Origin: Anaerolineaceae bacterium UBA5404
GTDB lineage: Bacteria > Chloroflexota > Anaerolineae > Anaerolineales > Anaerolineaceae
Length of the DNA stretch: 30,075 nucleotides
Assembly (NCBI GenBank): GCA_002409625.1
Contig: DHNY01000002.1
Coordinates: forward strand, 168,855 to 198,929
Direction: 5' to 3'
Part shown: in pieces, positions 16,494 to 22,780 of the stretch
Numbering within the stretch: position 1 is the first letter of the stretch
Layout of the letters: each line of letters opens with the position of its first letter
Translations under genes and position numbers: made by a program
The notes under the pieces: model-generated
Told to the model about the DNA's origin: nothing
The model's input: the letters and a program-made list of their open reading frames with translations, nothing else
The model's database searches: none

Positions 16494-17012
16494 ATGAAAC
16501 CGCGTTTAAAAGGACTGATTGTTTTTATCCTGGTTGGACTTGTTTTGTTACTGTTTTCAACACGCCTTATTCTCATCTTGACAGGTTATAGCTTATCAAA
16601 AGTGCAAATTGAAACCAAGAACTTATCTCAAGATATCGCATGGAGTATTGATAATATCAACGCTCCAGTAGGAATCCTTGATTTAGTCTATTTCAACGGA
16701 TGGGCTTTTGATAGAACATTCCCCACATCCTTAGAAAGAAACATTTCTTTTATTCTAAAAACTGATGGTTATGCTCACGAAATTGCAGCAAAGACTTTTA
16801 GTATGCCCAATATTGCGGAATATTTTGAAGCTCAAAATGTTACATCGGAAGGTTTAGGGTATACAGGTAGTTTTTCAACCATCGCATTGCAAGATGGGAA
16901 GTATGAACTGTTAATAAAATATTGGGATGAGCGAAACACACCAGCCATTGTCTATACGGGACGGGTTTTTGTTAAAGGTGGCGGTGATTTTGAGGAAATC
17001 CCGAGGGAATGA
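16494..17012 (+). CDS. B5: membrane-anchored GWAF-domain protein, partner of A5
   Basis: Paralogue of B1, 172 residues: MKPRLKGLIVFILVGLVLLL, FSTRLILILTGYSLSKVQIE, then an outside domain with APVGILDLVYFNGWAFDRTF, LERNISFILKTDGYAHEIAA, LGYTGSFSTIA, KYELLIKYWDE and VFVKGGGDFEEI. TAGGA lies close to the ATG and GAGGAAG from the A5 3' end lies 13 bases upstream. The gene ends three bases from the end of upp on the opposite strand, so there is no room for a separate terminator. Confidence 0.72.
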   Translation: MKPRLKGLIVFILVGLVLLLFSTRLILILTGYSLSKVQIETKNLSQDIAWSIDNINAPVGILDLVYFNGWAFDRTFPTSLERNISFILKTDGYAHEIAAKTFSMPNIAEYFEAQNVTSEGLGYTGSFSTIALQDGKYELLIKYWDERNTPAIVYTGRVFVKGGGDFEEIPRE

Positions 17013-17015
17013 GCT

Positions 17016-17639
17016 CTATGTCCCAAACATTCTGTCACCAGCGTCGCCAAGACCGGGCAGAATATAGGCATGCTCATTGAGTTTTTCATCTATGCCAGCG
17101 ATGTGAATGGCTACATCCGGGTGGGCTGTGTGCAAAGTCTCGATGCCCTCCGGCGCGGCGATAATCCCAATATACTTTATTTTGCTCACGCCCCATTCTT
17201 TCAAAATGTCTACCGTTGCCACGGCTGAACCGCCGGTTGCCAGCATCGGGTCCAGAATAAGACACACCGAGACGGTGGGCTCGATAGGCAGCTTGTTGTA
17301 ATAAGAAACGGGTTTGAGTGTACGTTCATCGCGATAAAGTCCAATGTGCCAGACCTCCGCACCGGGCATCAGTTCCCAAACGCCTTCAACCATGCCCAAG
17401 CCGGCACGCAAAACCGGCACCAAGCCAATGCGTTCCAAGAGCTTTTTACCTATGGTTTGCGCCAATGGGGTTTGCAATGTGATGTCCTGGGTGGCGAGGT
17501 CTATGGTGGCTTCGTATGCCAACAAGGCAGCAATTTCGCGCACTAATTCGCGAAACTTTTTGGGCTCAGTGCGCACATCGCGCAAAAGCGATAGTTTTGT
17601 TGCAACCAACGGATGTTTTGAAGGGTATATAGCTTTCAT
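17016..17639 (-). CDS. upp: Uracil phosphoribosyltransferase
   Basis: Pyrimidine salvage enzyme converting uracil and PRPP to UMP in the cytoplasm. The PRPP-binding loop is LILDPMLATGGSA. The family-typical N-terminus is HPLVATKLSLLRDVRTEPKK. The uracil-binding C-terminus includes IHIAGIDEKLNEHAYILPGL and ends GDAGDRMFGT. I use the ATG at 17639: AGAGGT lies just upstream and the 207-residue length is standard. A longer reading from 17696 adds only a Cys-rich hydrophobic tail that belongs to the overlapping upstream gene's DNA. The start overlaps the stop of the preceding membrane-protein gene by four bases (ATGA), so the two form an operon. Confidence 0.95.
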   Translation of the reverse strand: MKAIYPSKHPLVATKLSLLRDVRTEPKKFRELVREIAALLAYEATIDLATQDITLQTPLAQTIGKKLLERIGLVPVLRAGLGMVEGVWELMPGAEVWHIGLYRDERTLKPVSYYNKLPIEPTVSVCLILDPMLATGGSAVATVDILKEWGVSKIKYIGIIAAPEGIETLHTAHPDVAIHIAGIDEKLNEHAYILPGLGDAGDRMFGT

Positions 17640-17989
17640 GCAGACCTCTTTTTTCGATAATGTAAACACAATGAACGCACAAAAAAGACAAGCCACACAC
17701 TAAAGGCGATGCCAACAAGCCATTTGAAGCTGTCTATTTTGGGAAGAACGCGTAAAAAGAATGCCACACCCCACATAAAGAAGCCAATCAGGCGCATTAC
17801 TTTGGCTGCCAGGTCACCTTCTCCAAGCCGGGGAGCAAACGTGGCGCCTGTCCAATCGAAGTAAAGCATGGCGAGATCGAGCACGATGCCAAAGGCTAGA
17901 ATCCAAAGCGAAAGCTCAGATCCATTGCGGCTTATCGCCAACCAGGTGCCGCTTGCGTAGAAAAGCAAAATAAAGACATACAAAAGCAT
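17636..17989 (-). CDS. Small four-helix membrane protein, function unknown
   Basis: A 117-residue, strongly hydrophobic protein with about four membrane segments: MLLYVFILLFYASGTWLAI, LSLWILAFGIVLDLAMLYF, IGFFMWGVAFFLRVL and WLVGIAFSVWLVFFVRSL. A short polar loop with RLGEGDLAAK lies between the second and third. It ends with a basic tail (HYRKKRSA). I recognise no named family. It begins 13 bases after the 347-residue zinc-ribbon gene ends and overlaps upp by four bases, so it is part of the same leftward transcription unit. Confidence 0.75.
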   Translation of the reverse strand: MLLYVFILLFYASGTWLAISRNGSELSLWILAFGIVLDLAMLYFDWTGATFAPRLGEGDLAAKVMRLIGFFMWGVAFFLRVLPKIDSFKWLVGIAFSVWLVFFVRSLCLHYRKKRSA

Positions 17990-18002
17990 ATGGTGTGCTC
18001 CT

Positions 18003-19046
18003 TTAAGCCAGAGGGCGTTTGGCTTTTTCCTTTTTATTCCAGCTTGCCGCTCGTACCAGTGGGATAAACGACAGGATAATGAGTATCGAAGCGCAGATAA
18101 AAATGTTCTGCTTTGCCAGGTAGAGGATAAGCATTAAAACAATCGAAACCGCCAGCAGAATGCCAGTTAGCAACCAGGCTTTTTTTATGGAGGCAATGCG
18201 CGGACCGTAGCTAACTCCAGTCTGCGCGTTCATGCCCACCACATACCTTACCCCATCGTCATCTTCATAATACGTGCTTAACATGGGCAACATAGCGTGC
18301 GACCAGTGCATGTTTTTGAACTCACCATAAAAGGTGAAGGATTTTAGATGCTGAGCGCCAGATGCCTTTTGGCAGTCGTGTGCTGCCAGGCTTGAAAACT
18401 GACGCTTAACCGAATCCTCTAGATTGTCGGGCATAATGGTGCCAATTTGGCTCAATCCTTGCAAAGCGCTTTGTGATTGAGAGACATAAGCTGCGCCAAG
18501 GTCATAAGGTCCAAGTTGCGATAAACGCTCTTCGTGCGAATGCAAAGCAGGTGAAAGCACGTTGTCATAATGTCTTTCAATAAAGCCTTTGCGGGGTTCA
18601 TCCTTAACCCGGGTTTTGATGACTTTTTGGCTGCTCCAGCTACCACCACCCATTTGCTCGCGGGAAGATTCAACTTCGTAATCGTAACCAAAGGTGGCGT
18701 CCCATTCACCGCTTAGGTCTGAGTCGGTTAGCCACACTGGCCAATTGATTAAGAGCATGCGCTGGGCAAGGGTTTCAGGGTTGAGGTCCGGCACAGGAAA
18801 AGCCGCACCTTTACAAAAAGCCTGCAAATTTAAGCGGATGGCGTTGTGATCCAACTTGGGCGGCACGATGAGTTCAATTGGGGGCATATGAGAGGCTTGC
18901 TGCGAGGGCTGTAAATGAGCCTGTTGACACGCCGGGCAAACGATAGCTTGCCAATTGAGCGGAACTTGAAACACGCGTTTGCATGATGGGCAGTCTTCAA
19001 TTCTGCCAGGATTGGGGTCAAGGTTGTTCATGGTTTGCTCACTCAT
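18003..19046 (-). CDS. Zinc-ribbon membrane protein, divergent paralogue of its upstream neighbour
   Basis: A 347-residue protein. One zinc ribbon is at residues about 19-45 (CPSCKRVFQVP ... CPACQQAHL). A middle domain contains WPVWLTDSDLSGEWDATFGY and FTFYGEFKNMHWSHAMLPML. Two adjacent membrane helices lie at the C-terminus (LLTGILLAVSIVLMLILYLA and FICASILIILSFIPL). The middle domain lines up with that of the neighbouring 428-residue protein (W-x-A-x-x-G after a PxW motif, LLP/MLP near the end, then N-x-QTG before the helices), so the two look like old tandem duplicates. GGAG lies eight bases before the ATG and the start overlaps the previous stop by four bases. No enzymatic motif is seen; function unknown. 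Confidence 0.75.
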   Translation of the reverse strand: MSEQTMNNLDPNPGRIEDCPSCKRVFQVPLNWQAIVCPACQQAHLQPSQQASHMPPIELIVPPKLDHNAIRLNLQAFCKGAAFPVPDLNPETLAQRMLLINWPVWLTDSDLSGEWDATFGYDYEVESSREQMGGGSWSSQKVIKTRVKDEPRKGFIERHYDNVLSPALHSHEERLSQLGPYDLGAAYVSQSQSALQGLSQIGTIMPDNLEDSVKRQFSSLAAHDCQKASGAQHLKSFTFYGEFKNMHWSHAMLPMLSTYYEDDDGVRYVVGMNAQTGVSYGPRIASIKKAWLLTGILLAVSIVLMLILYLAKQNIFICASILIILSFIPLVRAASWNKKEKAKRPLA

Positions 19047-20329
19047 GTTATTTTCTCCGCTTTCTTTGCTTGCAGGTATAAAACAATCGCACTAACAACC
19101 CCAGCAAAGCCAATGATGCCACCAATCATGATGAAAGATGGCTCTCCAGTAATAGAGCTCAGGAGCACAGCAATGATTGCCAGTATCAGCGGTATCAAGG
19201 CGAGCAACCAGGTGATTGTGCGTACTTTCTTCCAGTCAACCGGTTTGATGCCTGCCAGTTTGCCGGTTTGTCCGTTGAGCATAATATTGTAGTAGTTTCC
19301 TCCAAAACTGTAACCGGCAATGTAAAATGGCAATAAAATATAGCGCCATTGTTCATCGTCGTATTGCATGTCAATACTCAAATTGCGAATATGACTGCTG
19401 CCGATATCTGACTTGCAAAGGTCGTTGGTTGCGCCACGCATGTTTTGTTTGGCGCTTTCCCAGGCGTCTTTCAGCGGGGTTTCATAGGCTTGCACGTTCA
19501 TGCCAACCAGATAATCGGGAGAAAAGAGCACTAATCCGCCAAGGTTGAATGGTTCAACGGCAGCCAGCATTTGGTGATTTATCCGTTGTGGGTTAACCCC
19601 ATTCACGGTTAGGTCTTTGAATTCACGTGTCACTGATCCATCTTCCCATTTCCAGCGCAAGACCTGACGCGTTTGGTAAGATTTGCTAGCGGTGTCGTAA
19701 TAGCGCTCGGTTACATAGCGCCCAACTTCTGCGTTCCAGTCTGCTGTAATATAGGCACTAAATGTCCAGTAGGGCAGATAAATAGGGCTAAGTTTGTCTA
19801 TTTGGGCGGCTTCTTTGAGTTCTTTGGGGTGCATCCAACCGCGACTTAGCCAATCACGAATGACCGGTTGTAAGGCTTCGGGTTTGGTATTAAAAGGCAA
19901 TAAAACCTGGGGACGTAAAGATTTTGTTTTGGGCAAGCTCAGATTGACTTTATTTGAGCCACAATAAGGACAGCTGGCAGCCACAGAGCCTTGCGGATAG
20001 CTTAATTCAGCGCCACAATTATTACAATGCATTAATTGCCGATCGGCTTCCCACTCTTGTTCAGCAGCTTGTACGTTTTTAACGGTGAATTCAAAACTTT
20101 CCGCTTGCTGGCCTACCTGTTGAGTGGCAACTGCTGCCGTATAACCGCAGTAGATGCATGCCATACCGGAGCTGTTGACATCAAATTTTAGATGCCCTCC
20201 ACATTGTGGACAAGCATACGAGCGCACTTCAGCTTCATCTTTTTCAGGAATTGGGGCAAAAACCATCACGCCTTCCAATTTGGATGGGATTTGCTCAAAA
20301 CCTGGAAAATAGTATTTTGGATTTTGCAA
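19043..20329 (-). CDS. Double zinc-ribbon membrane protein, TFIIB-type zinc-ribbon family
   Basis: A 428-residue protein with two four-cysteine ribbons near the N-terminus (CPQCGGHLKF ... CIYCGY and CNNCGAELSY ... CPYCGS). A conserved middle then includes LLPFNTKPEALQPVIRDWLS, IYLPYWTFSAYITADWNAEV, EFKDLTVNG and YIAGYSFGGNYYNIMLNGQT. Two C-terminal membrane helices follow (TWLLALIPLILAIIAVLL and IGGIIGFAGVVSAIVLYL). The LPF ... W ... YLPYWTF pattern is that of a widespread family often mis-titled as primosomal or helicase-like; no helicase motif is present. A strong ribosome site GTGGAGGTAATC precedes the ATG. It heads a leftward unit with the next zinc-ribbon gene, the four-helix protein and upp. 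Function unknown. Confidence 0.8.
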   Translation of the reverse strand: MQNPKYYFPGFEQIPSKLEGVMVFAPIPEKDEAEVRSYACPQCGGHLKFDVNSSGMACIYCGYTAAVATQQVGQQAESFEFTVKNVQAAEQEWEADRQLMHCNNCGAELSYPQGSVAASCPYCGSNKVNLSLPKTKSLRPQVLLPFNTKPEALQPVIRDWLSRGWMHPKELKEAAQIDKLSPIYLPYWTFSAYITADWNAEVGRYVTERYYDTASKSYQTRQVLRWKWEDGSVTREFKDLTVNGVNPQRINHQMLAAVEPFNLGGLVLFSPDYLVGMNVQAYETPLKDAWESAKQNMRGATNDLCKSDIGSSHIRNLSIDMQYDDEQWRYILLPFYIAGYSFGGNYYNIMLNGQTGKLAGIKPVDWKKVRTITWLLALIPLILAIIAVLLSSITGEPSFIMIGGIIGFAGVVSAIVLYLQAKKAEKIT

Positions 20330-20337
20330 GGATTACC

Positions 20338-20387
20338 TCCACATGCTTTTCTTACGCTATTATAATGGGAAAAGCCAAGTGCATCAG
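20338..20387. promoter_or_regulatory. Overlapping divergent promoters with a shared symmetric -10 (ATTATAAT)
   Basis: On the + strand, TCCACA (20338-20343), a 17-base spacer and TATAAT (20361-20366) point to the NYN gene at 20401. On the - strand, the same AT block read backwards gives TATAAT at 20364-20359, with CTGATG (20387-20382) 17 bases upstream, pointing to the zinc-ribbon gene. The + strand -35 overlaps the - strand ribosome site. The + promoter is better supported than the - promoter. Confidence 0.5.
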
Positions 20388-20400
20388 GTAAAATTTAAAC

Positions 20401-20892
20401 ATGCAATACATTATTGATGGACATAATCTAATTCCCAAAATTCCTGGCTTATCATTAAGCGATCCAGAGGATGAAAAACAGCTCATCGACTTGTTAATTC
20501 CTTTTTTAAGGCTCACACGATCACGCGCCAGGGTGTTCTTTGATCATGCCGCTGAAGGTCAAAGTGGGGAACGCAATATGGGTTTGGTTAAAGCTGTTTT
20601 TGTGCCGGCTGGTCAAAATGCTGATGCGGCGATTGTTGCGCATATCCATAGCTTGGGTGGGGAAGCACGCAATTATTGCCTGGTGAGCTCTGATCGCATG
20701 ATTCATGCTGCTGCCCGGGCGCGATATGTGCAGGTCATCAAGAGTGAAGCATTCGCCGACAAACTTATGGAAACTTTAGCAGAAAATCCTGAAAAAACAC
20801 AGGCTTTTGAAGGTCTAACGGTGGGGGAAATTGAAGAGTGGGAAGCTCTTTTTAACCAGTATGGGACTACGCCTGACGGTTACAGCCCCTAA
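20401..20892 (+). CDS. NYN (YacP/Rae1-like) PIN-fold ribonuclease-type protein
   Basis: A 163-residue protein of the YacP-like NYN domain group, related to PIN nucleases; characterised relatives cut RNA on ribosomes. Supporting motifs are the N-terminal strand with acidic residue YIIDGHNLI, RARVFFDHAAEG, the second acidic cluster NADAAIVAHIHSLGG and the third, YCLVSSDRMIHAAARAR. These give a complete set of four Asp/Asn positions expected for metal binding. The C-terminal tail ends in a Glu-rich helix (VGEIEEWEALFNQYG). It stands alone: a divergent promoter lies before it and a separate strong promoter lies between it and the CapA-like gene. No ribosome site is obvious in the last 15 bases, which are AT-rich. 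Confidence 0.82.
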   Translation: MQYIIDGHNLIPKIPGLSLSDPEDEKQLIDLLIPFLRLTRSRARVFFDHAAEGQSGERNMGLVKAVFVPAGQNADAAIVAHIHSLGGEARNYCLVSSDRMIHAAARARYVQVIKSEAFADKLMETLAENPEKTQAFEGLTVGEIEEWEALFNQYGTTPDGYSP

Positions 20893-20947
20893 AAATAAAG
20901 CCTTTACAAAACTTTTACAATATTAGCTCCTTTTTGTGCCCAATGCA

Positions 20948-20976
20948 TTGTCAGCCTATGGGAAGAAAGCTATAAT
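20948..20976 (+). promoter_or_regulatory. Strong promoter of the CapA-like lipoprotein gene
   Basis: TTGTCA (20948-20953), a 17-base spacer and a perfect TATAAT (20971-20976). Transcription would start near 20983. It therefore excludes the in-frame ATGs at 20936 and 20975 (the latter overlaps the -10 box) and supports a start at 20999. Confidence 0.6.
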
Positions 20977-20998
20977 GAAAAAGTATTTTGGAATGATT

Positions 20999-22780
20999 AT
21001 GCAAAAAAGCAAACTGGTTTTAATAAACATTATCATTTGCAGTCTGTGTTTGGCAATACTTTTAAGCGCATGTCAGAGAAACGGACAAACAGAGCTTATT
21101 GAAGTTCCTGCAATAACCGCAGACCCTCAACAAGGCTCCACTCCTCAGAACACCAAAAGCACTGAAGTTACCAGCCTTAATACCCCACCTGCGCATCCCA
21201 GCCCGGTTATTCCGCCGGATTTTACGCCACCTGCGCCTAAATCTGAAGTCACTTACGATCAATATCTGCCCCAGAATATCAAGGCGATGCTTGAGTTACC
21301 AGAAAATGTTAGCTGGTCAACAGATAGCTTTAATACAGACTATTACATCACAGCGATTGACCTTAAAAACAGAAACGCTTTGGATGCTGCCACACAATGG
21401 ACCTACGTCTTGGTTGCGCCATTCTTTACCGTCACCGATGAAATCACGCTTAGGGAATTAAGCCCCTTTCTATCGCACTTTACGAATAAAAATGGTGATT
21501 TGCCTGATGAGCGGATATTGATACAGGATGATGATTTTGACGCGGTCAGGAAGCTGGCAGGTATTGAAAAAACATCCACAAAAGGAATCAAAAAAGTTGC
21601 CAATGGCAGTATAAAACCTGATCCTTCAGGTGATCATTGGGCAATTATTCCTTTTGAGCAACTTAGCCCGGAGTGGAAAGTCATTGCTATTGATGGTGTC
21701 TCACCGCTTGATCATAAATTTAACCCCGATAAATACGCCTTTACGATGCATATCGCGCTCATGAGCGTGACTGAGTTGGCAGGAGAAGGTACGGCACGAT
21801 TGTTTCCAGACTTCTTTCCTGTTCCAAACCGAAATCCAGACCAACTCACCAGTCTAATCATGACCGGTGTTACAGCCATGGCACGTGATACGGCTTTTAT
21901 TATGGAAACTGAGGGTGTGCTCTTCCCAGGCACAGAAATACGAGACTTGATGCGAGCGGCAGATTTGACCCACATCAGTAACGAAGTCTCTTTTTATGAG
22001 GGTTGCAAGTTCCCTGATCCGGACTATGAGGGCTTTATTTTCTGCAGCAATCCGGAATATATCAAGTTGCTTGACGATCTCAAGGCAGATATTATCGAAC
22101 TAACCGGCAATCATAATAACGACGTTTACGCACTATACAAAGTCGATTCGGTGCCCTTTACCCTGGATCTTTATCGCGAATATGGCATGCAATGGTATGC
22201 CGGTGGCGTGAATATTGCCGATTCAAAAAAGCCTTTGCTCATTGAGCATAATGGCAACCGTCTGGCATTTATTGGTTGTAATTCTTATGGTCCCGAAATG
22301 GCATGGGCAAGCGAAGATGGCAGTGGCGCGGCACCTTGTGAGGATTTTGGCTGGATAAAGGATGAGATAAAGCGATTGCGTGCCGAAGGTTATTTGCCCA
22401 TCGTTACGTTCCAATCTCAGGAATATTACATCCGTGAACCTCACTCCAGTGAAGTGCGCGATTATTTGGATGTGGCTGGTGCTGGCGCGGTCATTGTTAA
22501 TGGGAGCCAATCGCATGTCGCCCGGGCAATTGAGTTCTACGATAAGAGCTTTGTGCACTATGGATTGGGCAACCTCTTTTTTGACCAGCCGGATTATTAC
22601 ATTACTTATAACAGCTTTATTCAAGAGCATTTTTTCTTTGCCGGACAACATATTAGTACCAGACTTCATACCATCACCATTGAAGAAACCGGAAAGCCGC
22701 GCCCGATGACCTTGGATGAGCGACAAGACTTTTTAGCCGTAATTTTTTGGCATTCTGAACACCTTGGGAGGAGACAATGA
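20999..22780 (+). CDS. CapA/PgsA-like lipoprotein with altered metal-site residues
   Basis: A secreted lipoprotein of the poly-gamma-glutamate capsule protein CapA family (calcineurin-like phosphoesterase relatives). The signal peptide MQKSKLVLINIIICSLCLAI ends in the lipobox LLSAC, followed by a Thr/Pro-rich linker of about 70 residues. An uncharacterised domain spans about residues 85-290. The CapA-like domain then has ADLTHISNEVSF, IIELTGNHNND, FIGCNSYG, FQSQEYY, GAGAVIVNGSQSHVARAIEF and HYGLGNLFFD. The canonical GD at the domain start reads TGVTAMARD, the HWG-x-EY motif reads FQSQEYY, and GHHPHV reads NGSQSHV, so phosphoesterase activity is uncertain. I use the ATG at 20999 (593 residues), with TTGGA six bases upstream and the promoter evidence. 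The next gene overlaps its stop by four bases. Confidence 0.85.
   Translation: MQKSKLVLINIIICSLCLAILLSACQRNGQTELIEVPAITADPQQGSTPQNTKSTEVTSLNTPPAHPSPVIPPDFTPPAPKSEVTYDQYLPQNIKAMLELPENVSWSTDSFNTDYYITAIDLKNRNALDAATQWTYVLVAPFFTVTDEITLRELSPFLSHFTNKNGDLPDERILIQDDDFDAVRKLAGIEKTSTKGIKKVANGSIKPDPSGDHWAIIPFEQLSPEWKVIAIDGVSPLDHKFNPDKYAFTMHIALMSVTELAGEGTARLFPDFFPVPNRNPDQLTSLIMTGVTAMARDTAFIMETEGVLFPGTEIRDLMRAADLTHISNEVSFYEGCKFPDPDYEGFIFCSNPEYIKLLDDLKADIIELTGNHNNDVYALYKVDSVPFTLDLYREYGMQWYAGGVNIADSKKPLLIEHNGNRLAFIGCNSYGPEMAWASEDGSGAAPCEDFGWIKDEIKRLRAEGYLPIVTFQSQEYYIREPHSSEVRDYLDVAGAGAVIVNGSQSHVARAIEFYDKSFVHYGLGNLFFDQPDYYITYNSFIQEHFFFAGQHISTRLHTITIEETGKPRPMTLDERQDFLAVIFWHSEHLGRRQ

Larger units (their letters stand above)
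5363..17012 (+). repeat. Tandemly repeated two-gene module (A = membrane sulfatase-like enzyme, B = anchored GWAF protein)
   Basis: Five paralogous A genes and four paralogous B genes lie in the order A1 B1 A2 B2 A3 A4 B4, small gene, methyltransferase, A5 B5. The proteins align over their full lengths. All A copies share, for example, DNQKFY or a close variant, an LINDQ-like segment, FPH, YLGQLK-like and a C-terminal GLIEE or GMIEE. At DNA level the copies are clearly diverged, so this is an old amplification, not a recent duplication or assembly artefact. Copies A3 and A5 look closest: 37 of 45 residues are identical across the stretch starting NIYLFIFDEYAG, counted by eye. Confidence 0.9.

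Noticed and set aside
5363..17012. CRISPR array, phage or insertion-sequence origin of the repeated region.
   Set aside because: The repeats are full-length diverged genes with intact frames; no short regular repeats, transposase, integrase, terminal inverted repeats or attachment sites were seen.
17640..17696. An N-terminal extension of upp by 19 residues.
   Set aside because: The extra residues are hydrophobic, Cys-rich and unlike any Upp N-terminus; they are the overlapping membrane-protein gene read in another frame. AGAGGT precedes the ATG at 17639.
22223..22726. A 167-codon frame on the - strand inside the CapA-like gene.
   Set aside because: The + strand protein is clearly homologous to CapA across this stretch, and the antisense product has no recognisable feature.
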